NCBI RefSeq assembly: GCF_013761245.1
Contig: NZ_JACDUT010000002.1
Coordinates: 186,001 to 250,000 of the forward strand
Direction: 5' to 3'
DNA: 64,000 nucleotides
Origin: Thermaerobacillus caldiproteolyticus
Lineage (GTDB): Bacteria; Bacillota; Bacilli; Bacillales; Anoxybacillaceae
This document shows positions 18,533-30,921 of this stretch, piece after piece. Numbering within the stretch: position 1 is the stretch's first letter; each line of letters begins with the position of its first letter. The translations under genes and the position numbers were made by a program. The notes under the pieces are model-generated. The model ran no database searches. It saw only the letters and a list, made by a program, of their open reading frames with translations, and was not told where the DNA came from.

Positions 18533-18967
18533 ATGTCAACCCATGCATACATAAAACTTGTTCCGCAATCGAAGCAGAAAACGATTACATTAGAAGAGGT
18601 AAAGCAATTCCTTCATTATTATCAAGACATTACAAACAAAACTGGAAAACAACTGGACTGGGGATATAAAGAGGCCGCTTTTCCTTATCAAATTATTGAA
18701 GCATCGGAAAGAAAAGAACAATGGTTGTATTTGAAAGGAGATGGATCCCGTTATCGGACAATCATCATCGGTGTCGGACAAGAACAAACAACAAATGAAG
18801 AAACAGGGGAAACAAGCGAACAATCGTTTATTCAAATAACCCTTCCTCACGGAGCCACACACGGAGATAAGGGGAAAGCAAATGAGTTTTGCAAATTTCT
18901 TGCGAAAAAACTAGAAGGAGAACTCCACTTATTTAACGGCAGAGTGATGTACTATTACAAACGATAG
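18533..18967 (+). CDS. Conserved cytoplasmic protein, DUF1885-like
   Basis: This 144-residue protein begins STHAYIKLVPQSKQKTITLE and ends with THGDKGKANEFCKFLAK followed by LHLFNGRVMYY. The pattern resembles the DUF1885 family known from Bacillus and Geobacillus, with solved structure but unknown function; the assignment is from memory. AGAGGTGATG precedes the ATG. The stop codon lies inside the terminator stem that follows. Confidence 0.75.
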   Translation: MSTHAYIKLVPQSKQKTITLEEVKQFLHYYQDITNKTGKQLDWGYKEAAFPYQIIEASERKEQWLYLKGDGSRYRTIIIGVGQEQTTNEETGETSEQSFIQITLPHGATHGDKGKANEFCKFLAKKLEGELHLFNGRVMYYYKR

Positions 18968-18990
18968 CCCGATAAAGCTATCGTTTTTAT
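18960..18990 (+). terminator. Terminator overlapping the end of the DUF1885-like gene
   Basis: The stem cgatagc / gctatcg is followed by TTTTTA; its left arm contains the stop codon TAG. Confidence 0.83.
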
Positions 18991-19073
18991 GTCTTTATCG
19001 TGAATCCTCATGTTCCCCCTCCATTTGAGGTGAACATTTTTGCCGCATATATTTTGTGCTCTCCTCCTTTTTC

Positions 19074-19316
19074 TTAGTGAAGAGTTTCCCAAAAAAAATG
19101 TTGGCAACTAAAGTAAACGCCAGCCGTAAACATCGTTGTAAAGATCGCTTTTCGTGTGCGCAAACCAATTTTTCTCGCTAATAAAAAAGCCATGTACAAA
19201 AATATGCAAAGCAACAATCCTTTAAAAAAAGCACGATCACGTCCGGATAACCATTCAATGAGCGAAAAGCTGCTCCAAATTAACATTTGTATCAAAAAGA
19301 CAACATACTCTTTCAT
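19074..19316 (-). CDS. Small membrane protein, unknown
   Basis: This 80-residue protein has two to three hydrophobic segments (residues about 4-20, 28-45 and 55-72) separated by basic loops (GLRTRK). The start is set by GAGGGGG 7 bases before the ATG at 19316; the frame extends 37 codons further up without support. I do not recognise the family. It follows the pdh operon but is separated from it by a terminator. Confidence 0.65.
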   Translation of the reverse strand: MKEYVVFLIQMLIWSSFSLIEWLSGRDRAFFKGLLLCIFLYMAFLLARKIGLRTRKAIFTTMFTAGVYFSCQHFFWETLH

Positions 19317-19384
19317 CGGACAGCCCCCTCTCCTCTTACCATACAATATGTACGTACGAGGAAAAATATAATAGAGGACAAAAA

Positions 19385-19414
19385 AAGAAAAAGGGGAAAC
19401 TCCCCTTTTTCTAT
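19385..19414 (-). terminator. Terminator of the pdh operon
   Basis: On the minus strand AAAAAGGGGA...TCCCCTTTTT is followed by a further T run, about 110 bases past the pdhD stop codon. Confidence 0.8.
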
Positions 19415-19440
19415 AAAGATTATCCAATACAGAGCGATTT

Positions 19441-19505
19441 GTGACAAGCCAAGTCCCGTCAGGGTGGCAATCCCCCAGCCATGAAGAACTTTGGCTTCAA
19501 GAACG
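19441..19505. repeat. Possible decayed copy of the dispersed palindromic repeat
   Basis: On the minus strand cttgaag, aaa and gttcttcat occur with spacing like that in copy 1 (615-686), and the ends keep short inverted segments. Similarity elsewhere is poor. Confidence 0.3.
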
Positions 19506-19521
19506 AATCGTCTCTGCCTTT

Positions 19522-20931
19522 CTATTTAATAATATGAATTGGGCTACCAAGAACGGCTTCTGCTGTTTCCATCGCAATTTCCCCTAATGTTGGGTGAGCA
19601 TGGATCGTCATAGCAATGTCTTCTGCCGTCATACCAGCTTCAATCGCAAGTCCTAATTCAGCAATCATGTCAGAAGCGTTTGGACCAACGATTTGTGCCC
19701 CGATGACAACACCATCGTCTTTGCGAACAACTAGTTTCATAAAGCCATCCGCATCATTTAAAGCAAGTGCACGACCGTTAGCTGCAAATGGGAACTTCGC
19801 AGTTGTTACTTCAATTCCTTCGTCTTTTGCTTGTTTTTCAAAGTAACCAACTGAAGCGCACTCTGGGTCAGAGAATACAACCGCTGGAATCGCAAGATAA
19901 TCAACTTCAGACGGATGCCCTGCAATCGCTTCAGCAGCGACTTTTCCTTCATAAGAAGCTTTATGAGCAAGCGGCGGACCAGCAACAATATCACCGATCG
20001 CATAAATATTTGGAACGCTTGTACGGCATTGTTTATCGACTTCAATGAGACCGCGCTCTGTCATTTTAATGCCTAATTGTTCTAAGCCAAGTTCTTCTGT
20101 ATTCGGACGGCGTCCAACTGTTACAAGCACATAGTCAGCATCGATTGTTTTTGCTTCTCCTTTTACCTCAAATGTAACGGTTACGCCGTCTTCACGCTCT
20201 TCGACACCTTTAGCTAGCGCATTCGTATACACTTCTACGCCTTTTTTCTTTAAGCGACGCTTAACAACTGCGCTCATTTGCTTTTCGAAGCCAGAAAGAA
20301 TTTCGTCCGCACCTTCAAGAATTGTCACTTTTGTACCAAAGTTAGCATACGCTGTACCTAATTCAGTACCGATATAACCTCCACCAATGACAACCATTGA
20401 TTTAGGAATTTCCGGTAAGTTTAATGCGCCAGTAGAGTCAAGTACACGTTTTGAGAATTTAAATGCTGGTAGTTCAATTGGACGAGAACCAGTTGCAATA
20501 ATAGCGTTTTGGAATTTGTAAGTTTGCGCGCTGTTTTCTGTCATGACACGCACAGTATTTGCGTCAACGAAATATGCTTCACCGCGGACAATTTCTACTT
20601 TGTTGCCTTTTAGCAAGCCTTCAACGCCGCCTGTTAATTTTTTGACAACGCTTGCTTTCCATTCTTGAACTTTTGAGAAATCAACAGTTACATTTTCTGC
20701 TTTAATCCCCATATCTTCGGAGTGTTTAGCAGTCTCATAACGATGGCTTGCAGAAATTAATGCTTTCGATGGAATACATCCAACATTTAAGCAAACACCA
20801 CCGAGATTTGCTTTTTCCACAATCGTTACTTTTTGACCTAATTGCGCAGCGCGAATCGCAGCGACATAACCACCAGGACCCGCTCCAACAACGAGCGTTT
20901 CTGTTTCAATTGCAAAATCGCCAACTACCAT
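19522..20931 (-). CDS. pdhD: Dihydrolipoamide dehydrogenase (E3)
   Basis: This FAD enzyme reoxidises dihydrolipoyl groups of the pyruvate dehydrogenase complex and probably of other 2-oxoacid dehydrogenases. Features are the FAD site [17 protein letters not shown] at residue 14, the redox disulfide [14 protein letters not shown] (Cys47/Cys52), the NAD site [13 protein letters not shown], and the C-terminal HAHPTLGE catalytic His-Glu pair. At 469 residues it is full length. It starts 4 bases after pdhC with good coupling and is the last gene of the operon. Confidence 0.97.
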   Translation of the reverse strand: MVVGDFAIETETLVVGAGPGGYVAAIRAAQLGQKVTIVEKANLGGVCLNVGCIPSKALISASHRYETAKHSEDMGIKAENVTVDFSKVQEWKASVVKKLTGGVEGLLKGNKVEIVRGEAYFVDANTVRVMTENSAQTYKFQNAIIATGSRPIELPAFKFSKRVLDSTGALNLPEIPKSMVVIGGGYIGTELGTAYANFGTKVTILEGADEILSGFEKQMSAVVKRRLKKKGVEVYTNALAKGVEEREDGVTVTFEVKGEAKTIDADYVLVTVGRRPNTEELGLEQLGIKMTERGLIEVDKQCRTSVPNIYAIGDIVAGPPLAHKASYEGKVAAEAIAGHPSEVDYLAIPAVVFSDPECASVGYFEKQAKDEGIEVTTAKFPFAANGRALALNDADGFMKLVVRKDDGVVIGAQIVGPNASDMIAELGLAIEAGMTAEDIAMTIHAHPTLGEIAMETAEAVLGSPIHIIK

Positions 20932-20935
20932 TGTT

Positions 20936-22267
<1,332 letters not shown>

Positions 22268-22333
22268 TTAAAACATTTCCGTTCTGACATTGCTGGGGAG
22301 GAGGGAGTTTCAGACGTCTCCCTACCCTATTTA

Positions 22334-23311
22334 TTAGAAATTCATTACTTTTTTCGCTGCTTCGATAACGTCTTTAAAGTTCGGTAACCAAACTGGTTCT
22401 GCTTGTGAGAATGGATAGACTGTATCTGGTGCAGCCACTCGCAATACAGGCGCTTCTAGGCTTAAGATGGCGCGCTCGTTAATTTCTGCAACAACGTTTG
22501 CTGCAATTCCTGCTTGTTTTTGTGCTTCTTGCACGACAATAGCGCGACCTGTTTTTTCAACAGAACCGATAATCGTTTCAATATCTAACGGTTGAACAGT
22601 ACGTAAATCAACAACTTCCGCAGAAATTCCTTCTTTTTCAAGCTCAGCAGCTGCTTTTAAAGATTCATGTACCATTGCACCGTAAGTGATAATAGATACG
22701 TCTTTTCCTTCACGTTTGATGTCCGCTTTGCCGATTGGAATCGTATATTCTCCTTCTGGCACTTCTTGACGGAAGGAACGGTATAATTTCATATGCTCTA
22801 AGAAAATAACTGGATCGTTATCGCGAATCGCAGAAATTAACAATCCTTTTGCTTCATATGGTGTAGAAGGAATAACAACTTTTAAACCAGGTTGTTGTGC
22901 GACTAATCCTTCTAAGCTATCTGCGTGCAATTCCGGTGTATGAACGCCGCCACCAAATGGAGAACGGATTGTAATTGGCGCGTTGTAACGGCCGCCTGAA
23001 CGATAGCGCATACGAGCCATTTGTCCAGAGATTGAGTCCATGACTTCATATACAAAGCCGAAGAATTGGATTTCAGGCACTGGACGGAATCCTTGAAGCG
23101 CTAGACCGATCGCAAGACCGCCAATTCCAGATTCAGCGAGCGGCGTGTCAAATACGCGGTCTTCCCCAAATTCCGCTTGCAATCCTTCTGTCGCACGGAA
23201 CACGCCACCGTTTACCCCAACGTCTTCCCCAAATACTAACACGTTCGGGTCGTTTTTCAATTCGATGCGCAACGCATCATTGATTGCTTGAATCATTGTC
23301 ATTTGCGCCAT
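22334..23311 (-). CDS. pdhB: Pyruvate dehydrogenase E1 beta subunit
   Basis: This forms the alpha2beta2 thiamine-diphosphate decarboxylase with PdhA. The 325-residue protein shows the transketolase pyrimidine-binding pattern ([17 protein letters not shown] near residue 25) and [18 protein letters not shown], then [17 protein letters not shown]. It begins 3 bases after pdhA, which indicates translational coupling. Confidence 0.97.
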   Translation of the reverse strand: MAQMTMIQAINDALRIELKNDPNVLVFGEDVGVNGGVFRATEGLQAEFGEDRVFDTPLAESGIGGLAIGLALQGFRPVPEIQFFGFVYEVMDSISGQMARMRYRSGGRYNAPITIRSPFGGGVHTPELHADSLEGLVAQQPGLKVVIPSTPYEAKGLLISAIRDNDPVIFLEHMKLYRSFRQEVPEGEYTIPIGKADIKREGKDVSIITYGAMVHESLKAAAELEKEGISAEVVDLRTVQPLDIETIIGSVEKTGRAIVVQEAQKQAGIAANVVAEINERAILSLEAPVLRVAAPDTVYPFSQAEPVWLPNFKDVIEAAKKVMNF

Positions 23312-23314
23312 GGC

Positions 23315-24463
<1,149 letters not shown>

Positions 24464-24631
24464 TCATCCATCACTGAAAGCGCTGCATTCATCATTAATG
24501 TACCCAAAACTGCTTATAAAAAGACAATATTCGCGCTTTACCGAACGCACCCGTAGCAAGAAGTGGCAGCTCATTCTCCTGTATTAATCATTTTCACAAA
24601 AAAATTAGTACAATTTCTATTTACATTTTTA

Positions 24632-24660
24632 AGTTTACACCTTCTCACTTTATACGTCAA
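24632..24660 (-). promoter_or_regulatory. Promoter of the pdh operon
   Basis: On the minus strand TTGACG (24655-24660), 17 bases, TAAACT (24632-24637). It predicts a leader of about 200 nt before pdhA. I saw no known riboswitch in the leader. Confidence 0.68.
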
Positions 24661-24815
24661 TTACTTTGAATTATCGTTATTCTTAGAATGATGGTATGTA
24701 ATTTTTTGAATAATGAAATGAATGTTAAAAAAACTGTTATAGTATATACATCGTTCTGTATTATATTCTGTTTTATCAGATCTGAAAGAAAGAAGACTGC
24801 CTTATTCGACAGTCT

Positions 24816-25454
24816 TTATGATTCCAACTCATTATATAAGCGCTTCTTTTCCTTGTTATACTTTTCCGTATAAAGATTAAACTTGTTATTCGCCTCGTTC
24901 ACTTCTTTATAGACATTATTAATTTGTTCAATTTGTTTTTGCAGTTGTTGAAGTGTCGCATGTTGATTTTGCAATAGCTGATATAGAACTTTTTCTAATG
25001 TTAACGCTTGTCGATAACTTTGATATAGTTCCTCGTATGCTTCGTAACGTTGGATGGCAACGTCTATTAACCCGTTTGCTTGTTGCTTCATCTCCTCATC
25101 GCGTACATTCGAAAGGTTATCTTTAGCGATATTTAGCTGTTCTTTCGCTAATTGCACCGTTTTATATTCTTTTTTTATATACTTTTCGCGATCATCTAAA
25201 ATTTGTAACGCTTCTTTCGATAATCGCGCAACTTTTGGAAACTGTTTCATTCCATATGACATCATTTCGTTATAAAGTTTCATTTGTTTTTGTTCTAGCT
25301 CTGCAAGAACCGTTTGTTCCTCATTTAAATTTCGCTCATATTTTGCTATCTTTTCCATTGAAGACAACAGTTCATTTTCTGGGGCTAACACATTGCACGC
25401 TTGAAGTAAAATGATTATAACAGCAAAGATGAAACTCCATTTTCCTACTTTCAA
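24816..25454 (-). CDS. ykyA: YkyA-family lipoprotein
   Basis: This 212-residue exported protein has lipobox LLQAC (Cys20) and is otherwise almost wholly helical and coiled-coil (for example LAELEQKQMKLYNEMMSYG). It matches the YkyA family, annotated as putative cell-wall-binding lipoproteins; function is not established. It lies between pdhA and the deformylase gene, its B. subtilis position. A weak hairpin (AAGACTG / CAGTCTT) follows. Confidence 0.87.
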   Translation of the reverse strand: MKVGKWSFIFAVIIILLQACNVLAPENELLSSMEKIAKYERNLNEEQTVLAELEQKQMKLYNEMMSYGMKQFPKVARLSKEALQILDDREKYIKKEYKTVQLAKEQLNIAKDNLSNVRDEEMKQQANGLIDVAIQRYEAYEELYQSYRQALTLEKVLYQLLQNQHATLQQLQKQIEQINNVYKEVNEANNKFNLYTEKYNKEKKRLYNELES

Positions 25455-25567
25455 CTATGTTCCTTCCTTTCCGCACGTTCTTTTGTTTTTTGTTTTTGCT
25501 TTACGATAAAAGTGCACTTTTGCTAGACTTATTCCATATATATCACTGTATAAAGGAGTGAAAAGCA

Positions 25568-26122
25568 ATGATTACGATGAAAGATATCATTAAAGAAGGT
25601 CATCCAACCTTAAGAAAAGTTGCTGAAGCAGTTTCTCTTCCTGCTTCGGAAGAAGATAAAGAAATTTTGCGAAGCTTGCTTGAATATGTAAAAATGAGCC
25701 AAAACCCAGAGATGGTTGAAAAATACGGGTTACGCCCAGGGATTGGATTAGCTGCACCACAAATCAATGTATCGAAACGAATGATCGCTGTTCATGTGAC
25801 AGATGAAAAAGGGACATTATATAGCTATGCATTATTTAACCCGAAAATTATTAGCCACTCCGTACAGATGTGCTATTTAACAAGCGGAGAAGGATGCTTA
25901 TCTGTTGATCGGGACGTGCCCGGATATGTGCCTCGCTATGCTCGTATCACAGTCACAGGCACGACGCTCGAAGGTGAAGAAGTCACCCTTCGTTTAAAAG
26001 GATTGCCAGCCGTTGTATTTCAACACGAAATTGACCACTTAAATGGAATTATGTTCTACGATCATATTGATCCAAAAGATCCGTTTAAAGTTCCAGAAAA
26101 CGCGATTCCGATTGAACGATGA
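25568..26122 (+). CDS. def: Peptide deformylase, type 2
   Basis: This enzyme removes the N-formyl group from new proteins. The three metal-site motifs are present: GIGLAAPQ, EGCLSVD (metal Cys) and HEIDHLNG (two metal His and catalytic Glu). The 184-residue length and the insertions mark the Gram-positive type 2 class, corresponding to B. subtilis DefB (YkrB). AAAGGAGTG lies 7 bases before the ATG. Confidence 0.96.
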   Translation: MITMKDIIKEGHPTLRKVAEAVSLPASEEDKEILRSLLEYVKMSQNPEMVEKYGLRPGIGLAAPQINVSKRMIAVHVTDEKGTLYSYALFNPKIISHSVQMCYLTSGEGCLSVDRDVPGYVPRYARITVTGTTLEGEEVTLRLKGLPAVVFQHEIDHLNGIMFYDHIDPKDPFKVPENAIPIER

Positions 26123-26129
26123 ATGAAAA

Positions 26130-26166
26130 GAAGGCCTATCTCACTTATGAGATAAGCCCTTTTTTG
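26130..26166 (+). terminator. Terminator after the deformylase gene
   Basis: The stem aggcctatctca / tgagataagccct (one bulge) is followed by TTTTTTG, between convergent genes. Confidence 0.85.
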
Positions 26167-26943
26167 TTATTTTATTAATTCCAGCTGCTTCAATCCATAT
26201 AAAATTCCTTCTTCACTCACCGGTTTCGTCACAAAATCGGCCACTTTCTTCACTTCTTCCTTCGCATTTCCCATCGCGACCCCAGTTCCGACAAATTGAA
26301 GCATTTCCATATCATTCAATCCGTCCCCGAATGCATACACATCTTCTTTGGAAATTCCAATTCTTTCAATAAGCCGGCGAATTCCTTCCGCTTTTGAGCC
26401 ACCAAACGGTACAATATCCGTCGACACGTTATGCCAACGAACAAAGCGAAACTCAGGATACGCATTCACATACACATGCTCCTCTTCAGATTTGCAAAAT
26501 AACAATGCTTGATAAATGTCGCGGTTCTCGTAATAGAGCGGATCAAACGGAGGATGGGCAAATTTTAAACTTTCCATGCTCACATGGATGTACGGATGGT
26601 CTTCCATACTTGCTTTCATCTCATCCGCGTCCATAAAAACGAGGGGATGTCCGTTTTGATGAGCCTGCTCCTTTAATTCATGAAGCTTATGACGGTTTAA
26701 TGGATGTTTGTAAATCACTTTCCCTTCAAACACGACATATTGGCCGTTGAAGCTCACAAAGGAGTCAATGTTTAACCGTTCCCTTAAGTCAGCAAACATA
26801 AACGGGGCTCTCCCCGTCGCAATCGCTACATACACACCGGACTCTTTCAGCTTTTGAATAGCAGCCATCGTCGAATCTGGGAGATCTTTCTTTTCATCTA
26901 GCAACGTACCATCAATATCAAAAAATACAATTTTTTTCTTCAC
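26167..26943 (-). CDS. ykrA: HAD-superfamily phosphatase, Cof type (YkrA)
   Basis: This is a cytoplasmic sugar- or nucleotide-phosphate phosphatase of unknown substrate. HAD motifs are FFDIDGTLL (nucleophile Asp8 region), a threonine in AIATGRAP, and GDGLNDMEML near the end. The long C2 cap between residues about 85 and 190 marks the Cof subfamily. Length is 258 residues. Position matches B. subtilis ykrA. Confidence 0.9.
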   Translation of the reverse strand: MKKKIVFFDIDGTLLDEKKDLPDSTMAAIQKLKESGVYVAIATGRAPFMFADLRERLNIDSFVSFNGQYVVFEGKVIYKHPLNRHKLHELKEQAHQNGHPLVFMDADEMKASMEDHPYIHVSMESLKFAHPPFDPLYYENRDIYQALLFCKSEEEHVYVNAYPEFRFVRWHNVSTDIVPFGGSKAEGIRRLIERIGISKEDVYAFGDGLNDMEMLQFVGTGVAMGNAKEEVKKVADFVTKPVSEEGILYGLKQLELIK

Positions 26944-27169
26944 TGTCTCTCACCTTTGTCAAAAATCTTTCCCTCTCACGCCCATTGTACGCACCTTACA
27001 TCATTACCCTACTGAAAAAAGGTGGAAATGTCAAATCAATCATATGAGAATTGTTCCATTTTTATCCATGAAAAACAAGCTCTTATGCTCATATAATATA
27101 AACAAAGACAAGAAGAACATTTACTTTCGACAAGAAATGAGTACAATAAAAAGTAAGGAGTGATGAAAG

Positions 27170-27241
27170 ATGTTGAAAAAGCTAAAGAAAAAGCTGCTTC
27201 AACAATGGAAAGATCTGCTCCGTAAAAAGTCAATCGCCTAG
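27170..27241 (+). CDS. 23-residue cationic amphipathic peptide ORF
   Basis: The ORF begins MLKKLKKKLLQQWKD and ends RKKSIA, strongly basic with a Leu periodicity that suggests an amphipathic helix. TAAGGAG lies 9 bases before the ATG, a possible promoter (TTTACT, 16 bases, TACAAT) is just upstream, and a clear terminator begins 11 bases after the stop. This complete small unit makes expression likely. I do not recognise the peptide; it could be a regulatory or membrane-active peptide, or the RNA could be the functional product. Confidence 0.55.
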   Translation: MLKKLKKKLLQQWKDLLRKKSIA

Positions 27242-27249
27242 TCCTTACC

Positions 27250-27282
27250 ATAGCCCTTCCAAAAACGAAGGGCTTCTTTATA
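27250..27282 (+). terminator. Terminator after the cationic peptide ORF
   Basis: The stem agcccttc / gaagggct has a 7-base loop and is followed by TCTTTATAA. Confidence 0.75.
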
Positions 27283-27477
27283 AAGAACAAGCAAGTGAAT
27301 GAAAATATGCGATTTCGTCAAAGATGATAAAAGAAAAAGTGTACCCCTTCCCCTATTGTTTTCCCATTTCTTTTTAGTTCCACTCTTTTGTGAAATGAAA
27401 AAACATGAAAATAACCTATATTTTATATATAATAAAAAAGTTAAGGAAATAATCGGCTAGTAAGGAGAGAGTTTGTA

Positions 27478-27687
27478 ATGATTTTTAAAGTTTTTTATCA
27501 AGAAAATCCTGATGAAGTGCCTGTGAGAGAAAAAACAAAAACACTGTATATTGAAGCAGAATCAGAACGCGAAGTACGCCAAAAACTAAAAGATCGAACA
27601 ATGAATATTGAGTACATTCAGCCGCTAGAAGGGGCTCATTTAGAATACGAAAAACAAAGCCCCAATTTTAAAGTATTGGAGATTTGA
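27478..27687 (+). CDS. rpoY: RNA polymerase epsilon subunit
   Basis: This 69-residue auxiliary subunit of Firmicute RNA polymerase (YkzG) begins [20 protein letters not shown] and contains a short [14 protein letters not shown] segment typical of the family. It is followed 2 bases later by rnjA, the conserved arrangement. AAGGAGAGAG precedes the ATG. About 235 bases upstream hold no other gene. Confidence 0.93.
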   Translation: MIFKVFYQENPDEVPVREKTKTLYIEAESEREVRQKLKDRTMNIEYIQPLEGAHLEYEKQSPNFKVLEI

Positions 27688-27689
27688 TA

Positions 27690-29357
27690 ATGAAATTTTT
27701 AAAAGCAAACCAAGTTGGCGTCTTTGCTCTCGGCGGATTGGGTGAAATCGGTAAGAATACATATGGCGTACAATTTCAAGATGAAATTATCATCATTGAC
27801 GCGGGGATTAAATTCCCTGAAGATGAATTGCTTGGAATTGACTATGTTATTCCTGATTACAGCTATTTAGTAAAAAACGCCGAGAAAATTAAAGGACTCT
27901 TTATTACTCACGGGCATGAAGACCATATTGGTGGCATTCCGTATTTGCTTCGACAAGTCAATGTGCCCATTTACGGTGGAAAGCTAGCATTAGGGCTTAT
28001 TCGGAACAAATTAGAAGAACACGGATTGCTAAGTCAAACAAAATTGATTGAAATTCGAGAAGATGATGTTATTCGCTTCCAGAAAACAGCAGTTACGTTT
28101 TTCCGTACAACTCATAGCATCCCGGACAGTTACGGAATCGTCGTGAAAACTCCTGCCGGGCAAATCGTCCATACAGGAGACTTTAAATTCGACTTTACTC
28201 CTGTCGGGGAGCCGGCGAACTTAACAAAGATGGCGGAAATCGGAAAAGAAGGTGTCCTCTGCTTACTTTCTGACAGCACGAACAGTGAGATTCCGCATTT
28301 CACGATGTCAGAACGCCGCGTCGGTGAAAGCATTCATGATATTTTCCGAAAAGTCCAGGGGCGGATTATTTTTGCAACATTCGCTTCAAACATTCACCGA
28401 CTGCAACAGGTAACCGAGGCGGCAGTTTTGAATAACCGAAAAATTGCTGTGTTCGGTCGCAGTATGGAAGCGGCGATTGAAATTGGACAAGAACTCGGTT
28501 ACATCAAATGCCCGAAAGACACATTTATTGACGCTGGTCAAATCAATCGCTTACCAGCTAACCGTGTGACGATTTTATGTACAGGAAGCCAAGGAGAGCC
28601 AATGGCAGCGTTATCGCGCATCGCGAACGGCACGCATCGCCAAATTCAAATTATTCCTGGTGACACCGTCGTGTTTTCATCTTCTCCGATTCCAGGAAAT
28701 ACGGTGAGTGTCAATCGTACGATTAATATGCTTTACCGCGCTGGTGCCGAAGTCATTCATGGACCGTTAAATGATATTCATACATCTGGTCACGGTGGAC
28801 AAGAAGAACAGAAACTGATGATTCGTCTCATGAAACCGAAATATTTCATGCCAATTCACGGGGAATATCGCATGCAAAAAATGCATGCCAAACTGGCAGT
28901 CGATTGCGGCGTGCCAGAAGAAAATTGCTTTATCATGGATAACGGCGAAGTGCTAGGCTTAAGCGAAGACGAAGCAGGGATTGTCGGAAAAATCCCGTCT
29001 GGCTCCGTTTATATTGATGGCAGCGGTGTCGGTGATATTGGCAATATCGTCTTGCGAGACCGCCGCATCCTTTCTGAAGAGGGGCTTGTTATTGTCGTCG
29101 TCAGCATTAATATGAAAGACTTTAAAATCGCGGCAGGTCCTGATATTATCTCTCGCGGATTCGTCTATATGCGCGAATCCGGCGACTTGATTAATGATGC
29201 GCAAGCATTAATTACGAAACATCTTGAAAAAGTATTAGAACGAAAAACAAATCAATGGTCAGAAATTAAAAATGAAATTACCGATACACTCGCACCATTC
29301 CTATACGAAAAAACAAAACGTCGGCCAATGATTTTACCAATTATTATGGAAATATAA
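27690..29357 (+). CDS. rnjA: Ribonuclease J1
   Basis: This metallo-beta-lactamase/beta-CASP nuclease has 5' exonuclease and endonuclease activities in mRNA decay and rRNA maturation. Motifs are HGHEDHIGG near residue 74, [18 protein letters not shown] and [12 protein letters not shown], with the C-terminal domain to residue 555. A TTG at 27684 also opens the frame, but GGAG has 8-base spacing only to the ATG at 27690, and this gives the B. subtilis length of 555. It is translationally linked to rpoY. SR1P, encoded at 17831-17953, is known to influence GapA-RNase J1 contact. Confidence 0.97.
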   Translation: MKFLKANQVGVFALGGLGEIGKNTYGVQFQDEIIIIDAGIKFPEDELLGIDYVIPDYSYLVKNAEKIKGLFITHGHEDHIGGIPYLLRQVNVPIYGGKLALGLIRNKLEEHGLLSQTKLIEIREDDVIRFQKTAVTFFRTTHSIPDSYGIVVKTPAGQIVHTGDFKFDFTPVGEPANLTKMAEIGKEGVLCLLSDSTNSEIPHFTMSERRVGESIHDIFRKVQGRIIFATFASNIHRLQQVTEAAVLNNRKIAVFGRSMEAAIEIGQELGYIKCPKDTFIDAGQINRLPANRVTILCTGSQGEPMAALSRIANGTHRQIQIIPGDTVVFSSSPIPGNTVSVNRTINMLYRAGAEVIHGPLNDIHTSGHGGQEEQKLMIRLMKPKYFMPIHGEYRMQKMHAKLAVDCGVPEENCFIMDNGEVLGLSEDEAGIVGKIPSGSVYIDGSGVGDIGNIVLRDRRILSEEGLVIVVVSINMKDFKIAAGPDIISRGFVYMRESGDLINDAQALITKHLEKVLERKTNQWSEIKNEITDTLAPFLYEKTKRRPMILPIIMEI

Positions 29358-29366
29358 AAAAAATTC

Positions 29367-29461
29367 AAGCGCCCTGCTTATTCCGAAAACGCGCTTGAGG
29401 ACTCGCAAGGAAGCTGTTATCATCACTGCGAGACCGAAGCGTCGTGAGGAGCTGGGCGCTT
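29367..29461. repeat. Nested palindromic element downstream of rnjA
   Basis: The outer arms AAGCGCCC / GGGCGCTT enclose an inner ctcgca / tgcgag stem and a third short arm. It resembles dispersed palindromic elements seen in thermophilic bacilli. On the minus strand it ends in a long T run. No second copy is evident in this window. Confidence 0.6.
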
Positions 29462-29545
29462 TCATTAGACATCAATGACGCATACTTTTTATTTCACAAA
29501 AGCTCATCTAAACCATATTTCACAAGAGATACACATTATATGAAG

Positions 29546-29592
29546 AGGATAGATACATGCAGAATAATTCTCTGCTTGTTCTATCCTTTTTT
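29546..29592 (+). terminator. Hairpin with T run downstream of rnjA
   Basis: AGGATAGA / TCTATCCT enclose an inner gcagaa...ttctctgc arm and are followed by TTTTT. It is about 190 bases past the rnjA stop and probably ends read-through. From 29462 to 29739 I see no credible gene; a 60-codon frame at 29557-29739 lacks a ribosome site and overlaps this hairpin. Confidence 0.6.
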
Positions 29593-29739
29593 GTACTACA
29601 ACATTTGAACTTTACTGCTATACGATTTTTTCAAATACAATCTGTTGTTCAACGAACGATACCCGGCTCACTGAAGAAAAACGTTGCCGCAGAAGCCCTA
29701 TTGGAATCGTTTATTCATAAAAAGGTTAATTCTTTCTAG

Positions 29740-30429
29740 TTATGCCTTTTGCAATAGATTCAACAATTCTTGTTCTGAAACGGGATGATAAAGGGCTTGA
29801 TCTGCGTTAGTCATTACAGCCCAGTATCTGTCACCGTATGACCAATGCCACCATTCCGTAAAGTAATTAACAAAACCAACAGACTGAAGAGCATGTGCGA
29901 GGATCTGGCGATTTTGAATGGCTTGTCTGCTGATGTTTGTTGCATCAAAAAAAGTTGCGTTGTCCGTTTCTTGTGGTATGGCATCAAATGGTGTACCAAG
30001 ATCCAATTCGATACCATTTGAGTCAATGAGGGTTAAGTCTACTGCACCACCTGTTGGATGAGGAGCTACATTAGGAGGTGCTACATATTTCGATGCCTCA
30101 GCAATGAAATGATCTAAATCTTGATTTAAAGAATTTTCTTTCACCCGCCGTAATGCCCGCTCAAAGGCTCGCTGTTGAATATGTAAAGGCCTGTATCCTT
30201 CCTTAATGAAAAAATGGATATCTTTTGGAAGAAATTTTTTAGCTAAGGAAAGTTTATTAGCTACTGAAAGGCGGACAAAAGAAAAGTAACGACTCCTGTT
30301 AGCAAGAGATGGATCCACAATGATATCTGGATCAAAGTGAACAAGGTCAACAAAGGGTTCTTGAGAAGGATGTACATTCATTGAGGAAACTAATGGATCA
30401 CTCATTAGGATTTTTCTTAATTCTTTCAT
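29740..30429 (-). CDS. D-Ala-D-Ala dipeptidase (VanX/DdpX type)
   Basis: This M15 zinc dipeptidase cleaves D-alanyl-D-alanine. Zinc and catalytic motifs are HPTGGAVDLTL (His and Asp ligands) and EWWHWSYGDRYWA (catalytic Glu and His ligand), with EGYRP upstream. Length is 229 residues and there is no signal peptide, so it is probably cytoplasmic. GAAGGGGAT precedes the ATG. No vanH, vanA or regulator genes are near, so a role in cell-wall dipeptide recycling is more likely than glycopeptide resistance. It sits in a disturbed region and may be acquired. Confidence 0.9.
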   Translation of the reverse strand: MKELRKILMSDPLVSSMNVHPSQEPFVDLVHFDPDIIVDPSLANRSRYFSFVRLSVANKLSLAKKFLPKDIHFFIKEGYRPLHIQQRAFERALRRVKENSLNQDLDHFIAEASKYVAPPNVAPHPTGGAVDLTLIDSNGIELDLGTPFDAIPQETDNATFFDATNISRQAIQNRQILAHALQSVGFVNYFTEWWHWSYGDRYWAVMTNADQALYHPVSEQELLNLLQKA

Positions 30430-30921
30430 AAAATATCCCCTTCTTGTAATAGTTTAGCTGCCTACAAAAGCTCCAGATTCCTCCGTTCAATTTCTCCGTA
30501 AACAAATCTAAGTCTTTCATATGACAAGCAATATTTTCTATTATATATTATTCAGCCTATGCTTTCTATAAATATTTAGAAAATTCTATTATTTAACTGT
30601 ATTGTCCCGATAGCGGAATAAGGAATGGGGGTGATACTGAATCGAGTTTTCACAGATTTAACTTCTGCGAAATTATATCTCAAAATATTGTTTGTTATTT
30701 TCAGCAATGTACTGTTCTGCTTGGATGAGTCTTTGCACAGTTCTTCCTTAGATAGCTTCATGTTCCTTGTTTCGATATTCTTTAGGTTTCGTTCCGTACT
30801 TATGCGCTGATAGTCGATAGTCTCTAGTTCAACAGAGCGTTTTTGAGAATAGATTTTTGAGAATTCTCTTCTTGCTTAAACATTTTGCTGTGTTGTTTAT
30901 AATACTTATACTCTTGATAAA
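30430..30921. other. Gene-poor stretch
   Basis: Short overlapping frames on both strands (30576-30810) lack ribosome sites and family features. I see no RNA gene or clear terminator. The sequence is AT-rich and looks like decayed DNA. Confidence 0.5.

Noticed and set aside
29557-29739. 60-codon ORF downstream of rnjA
   Set aside because: It begins inside a terminator-like hairpin, lacks a ribosome site and has no recognisable pattern.
29740-30429. Glycopeptide-resistance (van) cluster
   Set aside because: Only a VanX-type dipeptidase is present, without VanH, VanA-type ligase or VanRS genes, so resistance is not supported.
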